From assembly GCA_033795365.1 (NCBI GenBank), contig JARYGU010000005.1:319964-383963 (forward strand): 64,000 nucleotides of DNA. The letters are read 5' to 3'. The stretch is from JARYGU01 sp033795365 (GTDB lineage: Bacteria > Pseudomonadota > Alphaproteobacteria > Rhizobiales > Rhizobiaceae). Made by a program: the position numbers and the translations under genes. Positions 9,155-17,882 of this stretch are shown piece by piece (within the stretch, counting starts at the first letter, position 1; each line of letters begins with the position of its first letter). Under the pieces are notes generated by a model, which did no database searches, was not told the DNA's origin, and was given only the letters and a program-made list of their open reading frames with translations.

Positions 9155-9529
9155 TCAAAAAGCGTCTTCGAGATGCCTCGGCAGCCGCAAGGGCATCACG
9201 GCGACGATATCGTAGCGCATCGACAAGAGATGCGCATCGGGCTGGCGCGCAAGCCAAAGATCGCTTGCCGCACGAATGCGGCGCTGGGCCGTCCCCGACA
9301 CGGCGAAAACCGCATCCCCGATGCTGCGGCGGGCCTTCACTTCCACGAAGACAACGAGTTCGCGCTTCCTTGCCACGATATCGATCTCGCCCAGTTTCGT
9401 CCGGTATCGGATAGCGAGAATACGATATCCCTTTGCGATCAGATAAAGAGCGGCGACATACTCGGCCACATACCCTCTGCGGAGTGCCTTCAATCTTCCC
9501 GCTCCCGCCGGATCACCGCGCATCGCCAT
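9155..9529 (-). CDS. yraN: YraN family endonuclease-like protein (UPF0102)
   Basis: A small (124 aa) protein of the UPF0102 family, which has a PD-(D/E)XK nuclease-like fold; the cellular role is not firmly known. The signature block GEIDIVARKRELVVFVEVKARR contains the acidic and Lys residues of the nuclease-like core (E/D in GEID, E-V-K in EVKAR). It overlaps the end of rsmI by 17 bp, and rsmI-yraN adjacency is common across Proteobacteria, which supports both calls. Confidence 0.9.
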   Translation of the reverse strand: MAMRGDPAGAGRLKALRRGYVAEYVAALYLIAKGYRILAIRYRTKLGEIDIVARKRELVVFVEVKARRSIGDAVFAVSGTAQRRIRAASDLWLARQPDAHLLSMRYDIVAVMPLRLPRHLEDAF

Positions 9530-10520
9530 CCTTCATGTCGAGAAGCCGCTGGTAGAGTTCCTTGCGCGGAAGGCCCGTCCGGCGTGCTGCTTCCGTCGCG
9601 GCCTTTCCCGCCGGCATATTGCGGATAAGGGCCGTCAGAAGCGCTTCCACATCGGTTTCGTCGGGCAGCGCTTCGGCATCAGGCGGACCTACAACCAAGA
9701 CGATCTCGCCTTTCACCGATCCGGACTGTTCATAGAACATGGCGAGTTCGGCGAGAGTGCCGCGCCGGAACTCTTCGAAGGTTTTCGTCAGTTCCCGGCA
9801 GACGCATGCGGCGCGTGCGCCCCCGAGGACATCCGCCGCCGCGGTAATCGTCGATGCGATCCGATGCGGGGATTCGAAGAACATCAGGGTCGCGGGAATT
9901 GCCGCAAGCTCAGCAAGCCGGTCGCGGCGCGCCTTGTCCTTGACAGGCAGGAAACCCGCGAAGAGGAAGGCGTCGTTAGGAAGGCCCGAACCGACGAGTG
10001 CCGCCAGCGGCGCTGAGGCGCCAGGTATGGGCACGACGCGATGACCGGCTTCTATCGCCAGTTGCCCAAGCCGGTATCCGGGATCCGATACCAGCGGCGT
10101 CCCCGCATCGGAAACGAGCGCCACGGATTTTCCGGCGTCGAGGGCTGCGATCAGCCTCGGACCGGCTTCGTTGGCATTGTGTTCATGATAGGCGTAGGGC
10201 CGGTTGACGATGCCGTAACGGTCGAGCAGAACGCGGGTGACGCGCGTGTCCTCGCAGGCAAGCACATCGGCGCCGGCAAGCGTTTCGAGAGCACGCAGAG
10301 TGATATCCGCAAGATTGCCGATCGGCGTCGCCACCAGATAAAGAGCGGGCTCGAGCGGCCTGGCCGCAATCACGGTATCGTTCAGCCGAAAGCTGCGGGA
10401 GGGCGTACGCTCGCTTGACTTTGCTGTTTCCTGCCTGGACAACCGGTAACCTGTTCCTTCCACGCCCGCGAGCCGGGCGCTTCCCTTTCTCCTTATGGGC
10501 GAGGCGATTGCGAACGGCAA
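9513..10520 (-). CDS. rsmI: 16S rRNA (cytidine1402-2'-O)-methyltransferase
   Basis: Adds the 2'-O-methyl group to C1402 in the 16S rRNA decoding centre using SAM. Tetrapyrrole-methylase fold motifs are all present: VATPIGNLADITLRALE, SDAGTPLVSDPGYRLG, FESPHRIAS and GEIVLVVGPP. The start is uncertain. The frame runs to an ATG at 10520, but family similarity begins at about RPLEPALYLVATPIG; a GTG near 10381 would give a protein of normal length (about 288 aa). I could not see a decisive ribosome site for either. It is divergent from dnaN and forms a translationally coupled pair with yraN. Confidence 0.93.
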   Translation of the reverse strand: MPFAIASPIRRKGSARLAGVEGTGYRLSRQETAKSSERTPSRSFRLNDTVIAARPLEPALYLVATPIGNLADITLRALETLAGADVLACEDTRVTRVLLDRYGIVNRPYAYHEHNANEAGPRLIAALDAGKSVALVSDAGTPLVSDPGYRLGQLAIEAGHRVVPIPGASAPLAALVGSGLPNDAFLFAGFLPVKDKARRDRLAELAAIPATLMFFESPHRIASTITAAADVLGGARAACVCRELTKTFEEFRRGTLAELAMFYEQSGSVKGEIVLVVGPPDAEALPDETDVEALLTALIRNMPAGKAATEAARRTGLPRKELYQRLLDMKDGDAR

Positions 10521-10693
10521 GGGCGACGCTTGGCGAAATTGCGAGACTTTCCGGGGGAGCCGGTTTCATACCTCTTGCTTTTGATCGAAAGTTTCTGCCA
10601 TTTTGCCTGTCCCATCTTTCCGGCATTCCGGAACCTGAAGCATATGCCGCGCCGGCTGATTCCGGCGCGCAGTGGTCGAAAGCGGTAAAGTCC

Positions 10694-11812
10694 ATGCGCA
10701 TTACTCTCGAGCGGTCCAATCTCCTGAAGTCGCTGAACCATGTCCATCGTGTGGTCGAGCGGCGCAACACGATCCCGATCCTCTCGAACGTGCTGCTGCG
10801 CTCGGACGGCGCGAGCCTGGAAATGAAGGCGACCGACCTCGATCTCGAAATCACCGAGGCCACGCCGGCTCAGGTTGAGCAGGCGGGTGCGACAACGGTG
10901 CCTGCCCACCTGCTCTACGACATCGTGCGCAAGCTGCCGGACGGTTCGGAGGTGCTGCTTGCGACCAATCCCGACGGCGCATCGATGACGGTCGCTTCCG
11001 GCCGCTCCAAGTTCTCGCTGCAATGCCTGCCGCAGTCGGATTTTCCCGATCTGACCGCCGGGAGCTTCACACATACCTTCCGCTTGAAGGCGACCGACCT
11101 CAAAATGCTGATCGACCGGACGCAATTTGCGATCTCGACGGAGGAAACGCGCTATTATCTGAACGGCATCTTCGTTCACACGATCGAGGACAAGGGACAG
11201 CTCAAGCTGCGCGCGGTCGCGACGGATGGGCACCGGCTGGCGCGGGCCGATGTCGAGGCGCCTGCCGGCTCCGAGGGCATGCCCGGCATCATCATCCCGC
11301 GCAAGACCGTCGGCGAACTGCAGAAGCTCGTCGACACGCCGGACGTCGTCGTTACCGTTGAGGTATCCGACGCCAAGATCCGCTTCACCATCGGCTCGAT
11401 CGTCATGACCTCGAAGCTGATCGACGGCACCTTCCCGGATTACCAGCGCGTTATCCCGGCAAACAACGACAAGGAACTGAAGATCGACTGCCAGTCCTTC
11501 GCTCAGGCGGTCGACCGCGTCTCCACCATTTCCTCCGAACGCGGACGGGCCGTAAAGCTCTCGCTCACGGACGGTCAGCTGACGCTGACGGTGAACAATC
11601 CGGATTCGGGTAGCGCCACCGAGGAGCTTCCCGTCGGATATGAGAGCGATCCGCTTGAGATCGGCTTCAACGCGAAGTATCTGCTCGACATAACGGCGCA
11701 ACTCAGCGGTTCCGATGCGGTCTTCATGCTGGCCGATCCGGGTTCGCCGACGCTCGTTCGCGACCTTGCCGGCGACGACGCGCTATATGTGCTGATGCCG
11801 ATGCGCGTCTGA
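10694..11812 (+). CDS. dnaN: DNA polymerase III beta subunit (sliding clamp)
   Basis: Forms the dimeric ring that tethers DNA polymerase III. At 372 aa it matches rhizobial DnaN. It begins MRITLERSNLLKSLNHVHRVVERRNTIP (split here across the start and first helix) and ends with the conserved YVLMPMRV. The three clamp domains can be traced by ATDLDLEI, ATDGHRLARA and the C-terminal PVGYESDPLEIGFNAKYLLD segment. The open frame continues 93 residues upstream, but those residues are not clamp-like and are antisense to the rsmI 5' region, so the ATG at 10694 is used. dnaA is not adjacent, as is usual in Rhizobiaceae. Confidence 0.97.
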   Translation: MRITLERSNLLKSLNHVHRVVERRNTIPILSNVLLRSDGASLEMKATDLDLEITEATPAQVEQAGATTVPAHLLYDIVRKLPDGSEVLLATNPDGASMTVASGRSKFSLQCLPQSDFPDLTAGSFTHTFRLKATDLKMLIDRTQFAISTEETRYYLNGIFVHTIEDKGQLKLRAVATDGHRLARADVEAPAGSEGMPGIIIPRKTVGELQKLVDTPDVVVTVEVSDAKIRFTIGSIVMTSKLIDGTFPDYQRVIPANNDKELKIDCQSFAQAVDRVSTISSERGRAVKLSLTDGQLTLTVNNPDSGSATEELPVGYESDPLEIGFNAKYLLDITAQLSGSDAVFMLADPGSPTLVRDLAGDDALYVLMPMRV

Positions 11813-11914
11813 TCTGCCTCCTGCCGCCAACCGGGAACGAAGCCGCAAACCGTTCGTTTCGCTCCTTGACGAAGGAGCGGCCGGCGATCGCTGGCCCGCT
11901 CGGCGGGGAGTGGC

Positions 11915-12808
11915 ATGGTAAAGGCTGGCAAGGTACGTATCGGCATCTCCGGATGGACCTACAAGCCGTGGCGGGGCGTCTTCTATCCCAAGAGCCTGCC
12001 TCAGAAGCGGGAACTTTCCTACGCCGCCGGGCGCTTTCGCTCTATCGAGATAAACGGCACCTTCTACGGCTTGCAGCGCCCGGAAAGCTTCGCGCGATGG
12101 CGGGAAGAGACTCCGGAAAACTTCGTCTTTGCCATAAAAGGCTCGCGCTACATCACCCATATGCGGCGGCTGAGGGATATCGAGGCCCCGCTTGCCAATT
12201 TCCTCGCCTCCGGCGTGCTGCGGCTCGGTCCGAAACTCGGCCCGATCCTGTGGCAGTTTCCACCCCGCATGAAATTCGATCCGGAGCGGTTCGAAGCCTT
12301 TTTCTCTCTGCTTCCACACGACCCGAAGGACGCGGAGAAAATCGCGAAGCGGCATGACGATCGCATGAAAGGCCGCACCTGGCTTGAAACCGACGGCAGG
12401 CAGGACCTCCGACACGCCGTGGAAATTCGCAACGAAAGCTTTCGCTCGCCGCAGTTCATCGAGCTTCTTCGTCGATACAATATCGCGCTCGTCTGCGCCG
12501 ATACCGTCGAATGGCCGCTGCTGATGGATCTCACCGCGGATTTCGTCTATTGCCGTCTGCACGGTTCGCAGAAGCTCTATGTCAGCGGCTACGATGAAAA
12601 GGCGCTGGACCGATGGGCGGAGCGAGCCGAAGCCTGGGCTTATGGCCGTGAGCCGGAAGATGCGGAACGGGTCATGCCACCGACCCCGCCGCTCAACCAC
12701 GGACGCGATGTCTTCGTTTACTTCGATAACACGGACATCAAGCTGCGCGCGCCTTTCGACGCGCAATCGCTTGCGAGCCGTCTGGAAGGTCTCGTGCCAC
12801 CGGAGTGA
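11915..12808 (+). CDS. DUF72 (YecE-like) family protein
   Basis: A 297-aa member of DUF72, a TIM-barrel family of unknown function. Family hallmarks are ISGWTYKPWRGVFYP at the N-terminus, EINGTFYGLQ, a central ILWQFPPRMKFD, and near the C-terminus VYCRLHGSQKLY and FVYFDNTD. GGGGAG sits five bases before the ATG. Some members are associated with DNA repair or RNA biology, but no reaction is established. It lies between dnaN and pmtA with no sign of a shared function. Confidence 0.88.
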   Translation: MVKAGKVRIGISGWTYKPWRGVFYPKSLPQKRELSYAAGRFRSIEINGTFYGLQRPESFARWREETPENFVFAIKGSRYITHMRRLRDIEAPLANFLASGVLRLGPKLGPILWQFPPRMKFDPERFEAFFSLLPHDPKDAEKIAKRHDDRMKGRTWLETDGRQDLRHAVEIRNESFRSPQFIELLRRYNIALVCADTVEWPLLMDLTADFVYCRLHGSQKLYVSGYDEKALDRWAERAEAWAYGREPEDAERVMPPTPPLNHGRDVFVYFDNTDIKLRAPFDAQSLASRLEGLVPPE

Positions 12809-12914
12809 ACCCAATTCAACGAGCGCTGGCAGCCAACGACGCAGAATGACTTGTTTTTGCCGTGAATAGGCCCAATTAATGGTTCGACGGCTTTGGCCAG
12901 GAACGGGGACGGCG

Positions 12915-13517
12915 ATGAATTTGCGTGTGAAGGTAAAACAGAGTTTCGGGAAGAAGTTCGACGAGGAGATCCGGTTCTTCAAGGGCTGGATGAGCAATAC
13001 CAAGGCGGTCGGAGCCCTGCTGCCCACCTCTTCTGTGACCGCGCGTAGAATGGCGAGCGTGGTCAATCCGCGATCCGGTCTGCCCGTTCTGGAGCTTGGC
13101 CCCGGTACCGGCGTCATCACCAAGGCCATTCTCGACGCTGGGATATCACCCGAAAAGCTCGTTTCAATCGAGTTTTCCACCGATTTCTACAATCATCTTC
13201 TTACGCGGTTCCCAGGGGTCAATTTCATCAACGGCGATGCATTCGATCTCTCGAATACGCTCGGCCCGATGAAGGACCAGCAGTTCGATTGCGTTGTGTC
13301 CGCCGTACCGCTCCTGAATTTTCCGATGCACAGGCGCGTGGCGCTGATCGAGGATCTCCTGAGCAGGATTCCCCGCGGACGGCCGGTGGTGCAGATTTCC
13401 TATGGCCCGGTCTCGCCGGTGACGGCTATGCCGGACAGATATCAGATCAGCCACCTGGACTTCGTGGTGCGCAACATCCCGCCGGCGCAACTGTGGATTT
13501 ATCGGAAAACACACTAG
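12915..13517 (+). CDS. pmtA: Phosphatidylethanolamine N-methyltransferase, Sinorhizobium type
   Basis: SAM-dependent enzyme that methylates phosphatidylethanolamine three times to give phosphatidylcholine, a membrane lipid typical of rhizobia and agrobacteria. The 200-aa protein has the class-I SAM motif VLELGPGTGVITKAI at about residue 57 and the family's N-terminal FFKGWMSNTKAVGALLPTS. The frame opens 12 residues earlier at 12879, but ATG 12915 (MNLRVKVKQSFGKKF) has a GGGGAC-type ribosome site. The sequence resembles PmtA of Sinorhizobium and Agrobacterium rather than the Rhodobacter form. Confidence 0.85.
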   Translation: MNLRVKVKQSFGKKFDEEIRFFKGWMSNTKAVGALLPTSSVTARRMASVVNPRSGLPVLELGPGTGVITKAILDAGISPEKLVSIEFSTDFYNHLLTRFPGVNFINGDAFDLSNTLGPMKDQQFDCVVSAVPLLNFPMHRRVALIEDLLSRIPRGRPVVQISYGPVSPVTAMPDRYQISHLDFVVRNIPPAQLWIYRKTH

Positions 13518-13637
13518 GTCCGGCCACGCGCTTTTTGCCTAACACCTGCATCTGCGAGGATCCGGATTTTTAATCTTGCGGATCGTGCGGCTGCGTGCGA
13601 CTGGACGGCAACGGAATCCTTTTGAAGGTTTGTGATC

Positions 13638-14336
13638 ATGTCCGCACGCGACCGCCTTATCGTCGGCCTGGACGTTCCGACCGTCGCCGAGGCCGAGGCG
13701 AAGGTCCATGCGCTCGGAGACTCCGTCCTTTTCTACAAGATAGGATACCAGCTCGCCTTCGCGGGAGGACTGGAATTTGCCCGCGACCTCGCCGCGGACG
13801 GCAAGAAGATCTTTCTCGACATGAAACTGCTCGATATCGACAACACCGTCGCAAAAGGTGTCGAGAACATCGTGACGATGGGAATGTCCATGCTGACGCT
13901 GCATGCCTATCCGAAGGCGATGGCTGCTGCGGTCGAGGCAGCCAACGGATCCGATCTCTGCCTGCTCGGGGTCACGGTGCTGACCTCCATGGATGAAAAG
14001 GATGTCATCGACGCCGGCTATGAATATGATCCGCATACGCTGGTGTTACGCCGGGCGGAGCAGGCGCTTGCGGCCGGCATGGGCGGTATCGTCTGCTCGG
14101 CAGAGGAGGCCGGCGCAGCCAGAAAGATCATAGGTCCCCATATGGCACTCGTCACGCCGGGCATCCGCCCGACGGGATCGGAATACGGCGACCAGAAGCG
14201 GGTAATGACGCCCGCTGCGGCCCTTGCCGCCGGAGCGAGCCACCTCGTCGTGGCGCGACCGATCGTGCAGGCGGCGGACCCGCTGCAGGCGGCGCGCGCG
14301 ATCCTTTCGGAAATGGACGGCGCGCTCAACGGTTAA
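13638..14336 (+). CDS. pyrF: Orotidine 5'-phosphate decarboxylase
   Basis: Decarboxylates OMP to UMP, the last step of de novo pyrimidine synthesis. The beta/alpha barrel shows FYKIGYQLAF (substrate Lys), the catalytic block FLDMKLLDIDNTV (Asp-Lys-Asp), and TPGIRPTGSEYGDQKRVMTP at the phosphate end. The 232-aa length is normal. A GTG six bases upstream is in frame, but GAAGG at 13624-13628 is too close to it; the spacing suits ATG 13638. The downstream DUF1330 gene begins 11 bp later. Confidence 0.96.
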   Translation: MSARDRLIVGLDVPTVAEAEAKVHALGDSVLFYKIGYQLAFAGGLEFARDLAADGKKIFLDMKLLDIDNTVAKGVENIVTMGMSMLTLHAYPKAMAAAVEAANGSDLCLLGVTVLTSMDEKDVIDAGYEYDPHTLVLRRAEQALAAGMGGIVCSAEEAGAARKIIGPHMALVTPGIRPTGSEYGDQKRVMTPAAALAAGASHLVVARPIVQAADPLQAARAILSEMDGALNG

Positions 14337-14347
14337 GGGAGAGAGAC

Positions 14348-14635
14348 ATGGCAAAAGGTTACTGGATCGCGCGGGTCGATGTCCGGGACGCGGAACGCTA
14401 CAAGGATTACGTCGCGGCGGCCAAGCCGGCCTTCGAGAAATACGGCGCGAAGTTCCTTGCGCGCGGAGGTGCATTCCATAAGCTGGAAGGCCAAGTGCGC
14501 GCCCGCAACGTCGTGATCGAATTTCCGTCGCTGCAGGCCGCGGTCGATTGCTACAATTCGCCGGAATACCAGATCGCCGCGGCGATCCGCCAGGAAGTGG
14601 CGGATGCGGAGATGGTGGTCGTCGAGGGCGTCTGA
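14348..14635 (+). CDS. DUF1330 domain protein
   Basis: A 95-aa dimeric ferredoxin-like (alpha/beta barrel) protein of the DUF1330 family. It is recognised by MAKGYWIARVDVRDAERY at the start and the later NVVIEFPSLQAAVDCYNSPEY block. The function of the family is unknown. It follows pyrF after 11 bp with GGGAGAGAGAC just before its ATG, so it is probably co-transcribed with pyrF; no biochemical link to pyrimidine synthesis is implied by the sequence. Confidence 0.9.
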   Translation: MAKGYWIARVDVRDAERYKDYVAAAKPAFEKYGAKFLARGGAFHKLEGQVRARNVVIEFPSLQAAVDCYNSPEYQIAAAIRQEVADAEMVVVEGV

Positions 14636-14752
14636 GGCACCCTTCACGGCTGCGGCATCAAGGTCACCCCGAAGCTACGCAAAAGCCTTCACCCGCCGGA
14701 CGGTTTGGGATATGTAGCTGACACTCGTCTTCGACCATCAGGAGCTGCATCC

Positions 14753-15733
14753 ATGACCTTGTCCAATCTTCCGCCGCTCGTCACCATTTTCGGCGGCTCG
14801 GGATTTGTCGGCCGGCATGTGGTGCGCGCGCTTGCAAAGCGCGGCTATCGCATCCGGGTTGCCGTTCGCCGTCCCGATCTCGCCGGGTTCCTGCAGCCGC
14901 TCGGCAATGTCGGCCAGATCTCTTTCGTACAGGCGAATCTTCGCTATCGCAATTCCGTGGACCGTGCCGTCGATGGCGCCGACCATGTGATCAATTGCGT
15001 CGGCATTCTCTTCGAGAAGGGACGCAACAATTTCGACGCGGTGCAGGACTTCGGTGCCCGTGCGGTTGCCGAGGCGGCACGCGCGGCGGGCGCCCCGCTG
15101 ACCCATGTTTCGGCAATCGGCGCGGATGCGAACTCGGCATCCGCCTATGCGCGCACCAAGGGACGCGCGGAAAACGCAATCCGCGAAATCATGCCGGAGG
15201 CCGTCATTCTGCGACCATCGATCCTGTTCGGTCCGAACGACGGCTTCTTCAACAAGTTCGCGGAAATGGCCCGATTTGCGCCGGCGCTACCGCTGATCGG
15301 CGGCGGCCATACCAAGCTCCAGCCGCTCTATGTCGCAGACGCCGCCGAGGCGATCGCCCGGTCGGTGGACGGCAAGGTGGAGAAGGGCAGGACCTATGAG
15401 CTCGGCGGCCCGGAAGTGCTCACCTTCCGCCAGTGTCTCGAGACGATGCTGCGCATCATCGACCGCAAACGTCCGCTCGTGTCGTTGCCCTTCGGCGTCG
15501 CATCTATGATCGGCTCGGTCGCGTCCATGGTCCCGTTCGTGGATCCTCCGCTTACGGCGGACCAGGTAACGCTGCTCAAGAACGACAACATCGTTTCCGA
15601 AGAAGCCAGCAAAGAAGGCCGCACCATCGAGGGGATAGGCATTGCTCCGGCACTCGTCGAGGCCATCCTACCTTCCTATCTCGTGCGCTACCGCCCGCAG
15701 GGACAGTTTACGAAACACGGCACCGCTGCCTGA
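14753..15733 (+). CDS. Complex I NDUFA9-like NAD-dependent epimerase
   Basis: An atypical short-chain dehydrogenase (326 aa) of the NDUFA9-like group. In mitochondria its relative is an accessory subunit of complex I, and alphaproteobacterial members are commonly annotated by that name. The Rossmann motif IFGGSGFVGRHVVRAL lies near the N-terminus, followed by RVAVRRPDLAGFL and a YARTKGRAENAI segment holding the YxxxK pair. AGGAG at 14740-14744 precedes ATG 14753; the 16 extra upstream residues of the frame are not conserved-looking. It could act in ubiquinone or quinone-related biology, but the sequence does not show it. Confidence 0.82.
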   Translation: MTLSNLPPLVTIFGGSGFVGRHVVRALAKRGYRIRVAVRRPDLAGFLQPLGNVGQISFVQANLRYRNSVDRAVDGADHVINCVGILFEKGRNNFDAVQDFGARAVAEAARAAGAPLTHVSAIGADANSASAYARTKGRAENAIREIMPEAVILRPSILFGPNDGFFNKFAEMARFAPALPLIGGGHTKLQPLYVADAAEAIARSVDGKVEKGRTYELGGPEVLTFRQCLETMLRIIDRKRPLVSLPFGVASMIGSVASMVPFVDPPLTADQVTLLKNDNIVSEEASKEGRTIEGIGIAPALVEAILPSYLVRYRPQGQFTKHGTAA

Positions 15734-16016
15734 GCCGATCCCCACATTCTTGCCTGAGACCGACGGCCACCGGAAGCAAAACGGTGGCCGTCTTCGTTTG
15801 GAGGTCGGCGCCCAAGAATGCACCGGTGCCCCGGAAAGCGCTAACGGAACAGAACGTTGCAGTTCTGCCGCAGTTGAAAAACAAAGCCGGATTTACCCCG
15901 GATTCAGCATAAGCGGATATTGATGTTTGCCAGGGCGGCGAATAAACACCGCCCGCGCCGTGGGATGGAGTCCGGCAGTCGGCTCCGGCGTCATTTTTCT
16001 GAGAGGCTTTCTGGAA

Positions 16017-16169
16017 ATGGGCAAGGCAATTGCAATCTTCTTCGGTTGCGCAGCGCTGGTGATCCTCGCCGGCTCTTTCGCCGCACCGACGACCGTGGTC
16101 GCGGGCAAGCACGGCTGCACGCCGGCCTATGGCGTCGATCCCTGCACCACCGCTTCCGTGACCCGATAA
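16017..16169 (+). CDS. Small predicted membrane/exported protein
   Basis: A 50-aa frame starting MGKAIAIFFGCAALVILAGSF, a hydrophobic helix that could be a signal peptide or single membrane anchor. A short polar tail with two Cys (GKHGCTPAYGVDPCTTASVTR) follows. GAGAGGC lies about 10 bases before the ATG. The frame can be extended to 15927, but the extension has no ribosome site. No family recognised. Two closely spaced Cys outside the membrane could form a disulfide. Confidence 0.5.
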   Translation: MGKAIAIFFGCAALVILAGSFAAPTTVVAGKHGCTPAYGVDPCTTASVTR

Positions 16170-16212
16170 AGCCTTTGCCCTGGGGCGGCCGGGCAGCGCC
16201 CGGCCCTATTCC

Positions 16213-17019
16213 TCATCCGAACAGCCAGAGGCCGAGCAGGCCCAGAACGCCGACGATGATTCTCCAGATCGCGAAAGGGGCGAAGCCTCGCCGCGAGACG
16301 AAGTCCAGCAGAGAACGGACGACGAAAAGTCCCGAAACGAAAGCTGCGACAAAACCGACGGAGATCAAAGCCGCGTCGTTGAAACTGAGAGCATCGCGGT
16401 TCTTGTAGAGATCCAGCGTGAAAGCGCCGAGCATCGTCGGCATCGCCAGAAAAAAAGAGAACTCCGCCGCTGAGCGTTTATCCGTTCCCATCAGCAGCGC
16501 TCCGGCAATCGTCGCGCCGGAGCGGGACGTTCCCGGAACCATGGCAAGGCACTGGAACAGGCCGATCTTGAAGGCCAGCGACGGCGGATATTGCATGATG
16601 TCGGTATAGCGCGGCGTCAAAGGCAGCCGATCGATAATGTAAAGAACGATGCCTCCGACGATAAGAACGACGCAGATCAGCATCGGCGTTTCGAAGAGTA
16701 CCGTCTTGATGAAATCATGCGCCAATGCGCCGATGACGGCGGCGGGCAGGAATGCAAGAATGACGGACAGAACGAACCGGCGCGTCTGAGCGCTCGTAGG
16801 AAGGGACAGCGCTATCTGGATGAGCTTGGTTGCGTAGACCGCGAGGATCGCGAGAATAGCGCCGAGCTGGATCAGAACGGCAAATGTGTTGCCCGGAGAG
16901 CGGAAGCCGAGAAAATGCCCGGCCAGGAGAACATGAGCGGTTGAGGAAACAGGGATGAATTCGGTGAGGCCCTCGATGATCCCGAGGACGAGTGCACTTA
17001 CGATGGACTGGTCAGCCAT
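16213..17019 (-). CDS. uppP: Undecaprenyl-diphosphatase (BacA/UppP)
   Basis: Integral membrane enzyme that dephosphorylates undecaprenyl diphosphate so the lipid carrier can be reused for cell-wall synthesis; overproduction gives bacitracin resistance in other bacteria. The 268-aa protein has about eight membrane segments and both active-site motifs: EGLTEFIPVSSTAH near the N-terminus and PGTSRSGATIAG in the middle. It is transcribed leftwards, convergent with the small gene at 16017-16169. Confidence 0.95.
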   Translation of the reverse strand: MADQSIVSALVLGIIEGLTEFIPVSSTAHVLLAGHFLGFRSPGNTFAVLIQLGAILAILAVYATKLIQIALSLPTSAQTRRFVLSVILAFLPAAVIGALAHDFIKTVLFETPMLICVVLIVGGIVLYIIDRLPLTPRYTDIMQYPPSLAFKIGLFQCLAMVPGTSRSGATIAGALLMGTDKRSAAEFSFFLAMPTMLGAFTLDLYKNRDALSFNDAALISVGFVAAFVSGLFVVRSLLDFVSRRGFAPFAIWRIIVGVLGLLGLWLFG

Positions 17020-17189
17020 GAAGTTTCCTTGAAGAGATGATGGATGATGCGAATCTTCAACGAACCTGATTCGCTTGTGTTTGCCCCGGCAAGTTCCTAT
17101 AGCTTTTTGAAGCGAGTCATGACCAGACCCAACCGCAACGAAGCCGGTCTCTCATCTCGCCAATCACCCGAACCGAAGCAAAGCCATAG

Positions 17190-17882
17190 ATGCCGACACT
17201 CTATCATCACCCCATGTCCTCCGCCTCGCGTTTCGTGCGGCTCATCCTGGCCGAATATGGCTATCAGACTGATTTTGCCGAGGAACAGCCGTGGGAGAAC
17301 CGTCGGGATTTCCTGACGCTGAATCCGGCGGGTACCCTGCCCGTCTATGTCGATGACAGCATGCGGGCGCTTTGCGGCGCAACGGTGATCTCCGAATATG
17401 TCGACGAAACGCATGGCGTGCTGAAACGTGACCGGCGGCTTCTGGCGGAAGATCCGTTCCAGCGGGCGGAAATCCGCCGCCTGGTCGAATGGTTCCTGCA
17501 GAAGCTGGAACAGGACGTAACGCGGCCGCTCACCCGGGAACGGATCTTCAAGCTGCAGATGACGGCGGAGCAAGGGGGCGGGCCGCCGGACAGCAAGGTG
17601 CTGCGCAACGCGCGCGCCAATATTCGTCAACATATGAAGTATCTTTCCTGGCTTGCCGGCTCGCGGACCTATCTGGCAGGCGACAGGCTCAGCTATGCTG
17701 ATCTTTCCGCCGCGGCGGCGATTTCCGTCCTGGACTATCTCGGCGAAATCAACTGGACGGAGGCGCCACAGGCGAAGGAATGGTACCAGCGGCTGAAGTC
17801 CCGCCCGTCCTTCCGGCCGTTACTTGCCGAAAGGGTACGCGGAGTAACCCCGGTTTCCCACTATGCAGACCTGGATTTCTGA
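17190..17882 (+). CDS. Glutathione S-transferase family protein
   Basis: A 230-aa GST-like protein. The N-terminal thioredoxin-fold domain (MPTLYHHPMSSASRFVRLIL) is followed by the cis-Pro region NPAGTLPVYVDD, and an all-helical C-terminal domain carries YLAGDRLSYADLSAAAAISVLDYLG, the GST N-capping box area. The substrate is unknown. Its 3' end overlaps queG by 20 bp, a conserved rhizobial pairing, which suggests translational coupling. Confidence 0.88.
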   Translation: MPTLYHHPMSSASRFVRLILAEYGYQTDFAEEQPWENRRDFLTLNPAGTLPVYVDDSMRALCGATVISEYVDETHGVLKRDRRLLAEDPFQRAEIRRLVEWFLQKLEQDVTRPLTRERIFKLQMTAEQGGGPPDSKVLRNARANIRQHMKYLSWLAGSRTYLAGDRLSYADLSAAAAISVLDYLGEINWTEAPQAKEWYQRLKSRPSFRPLLAERVRGVTPVSHYADLDF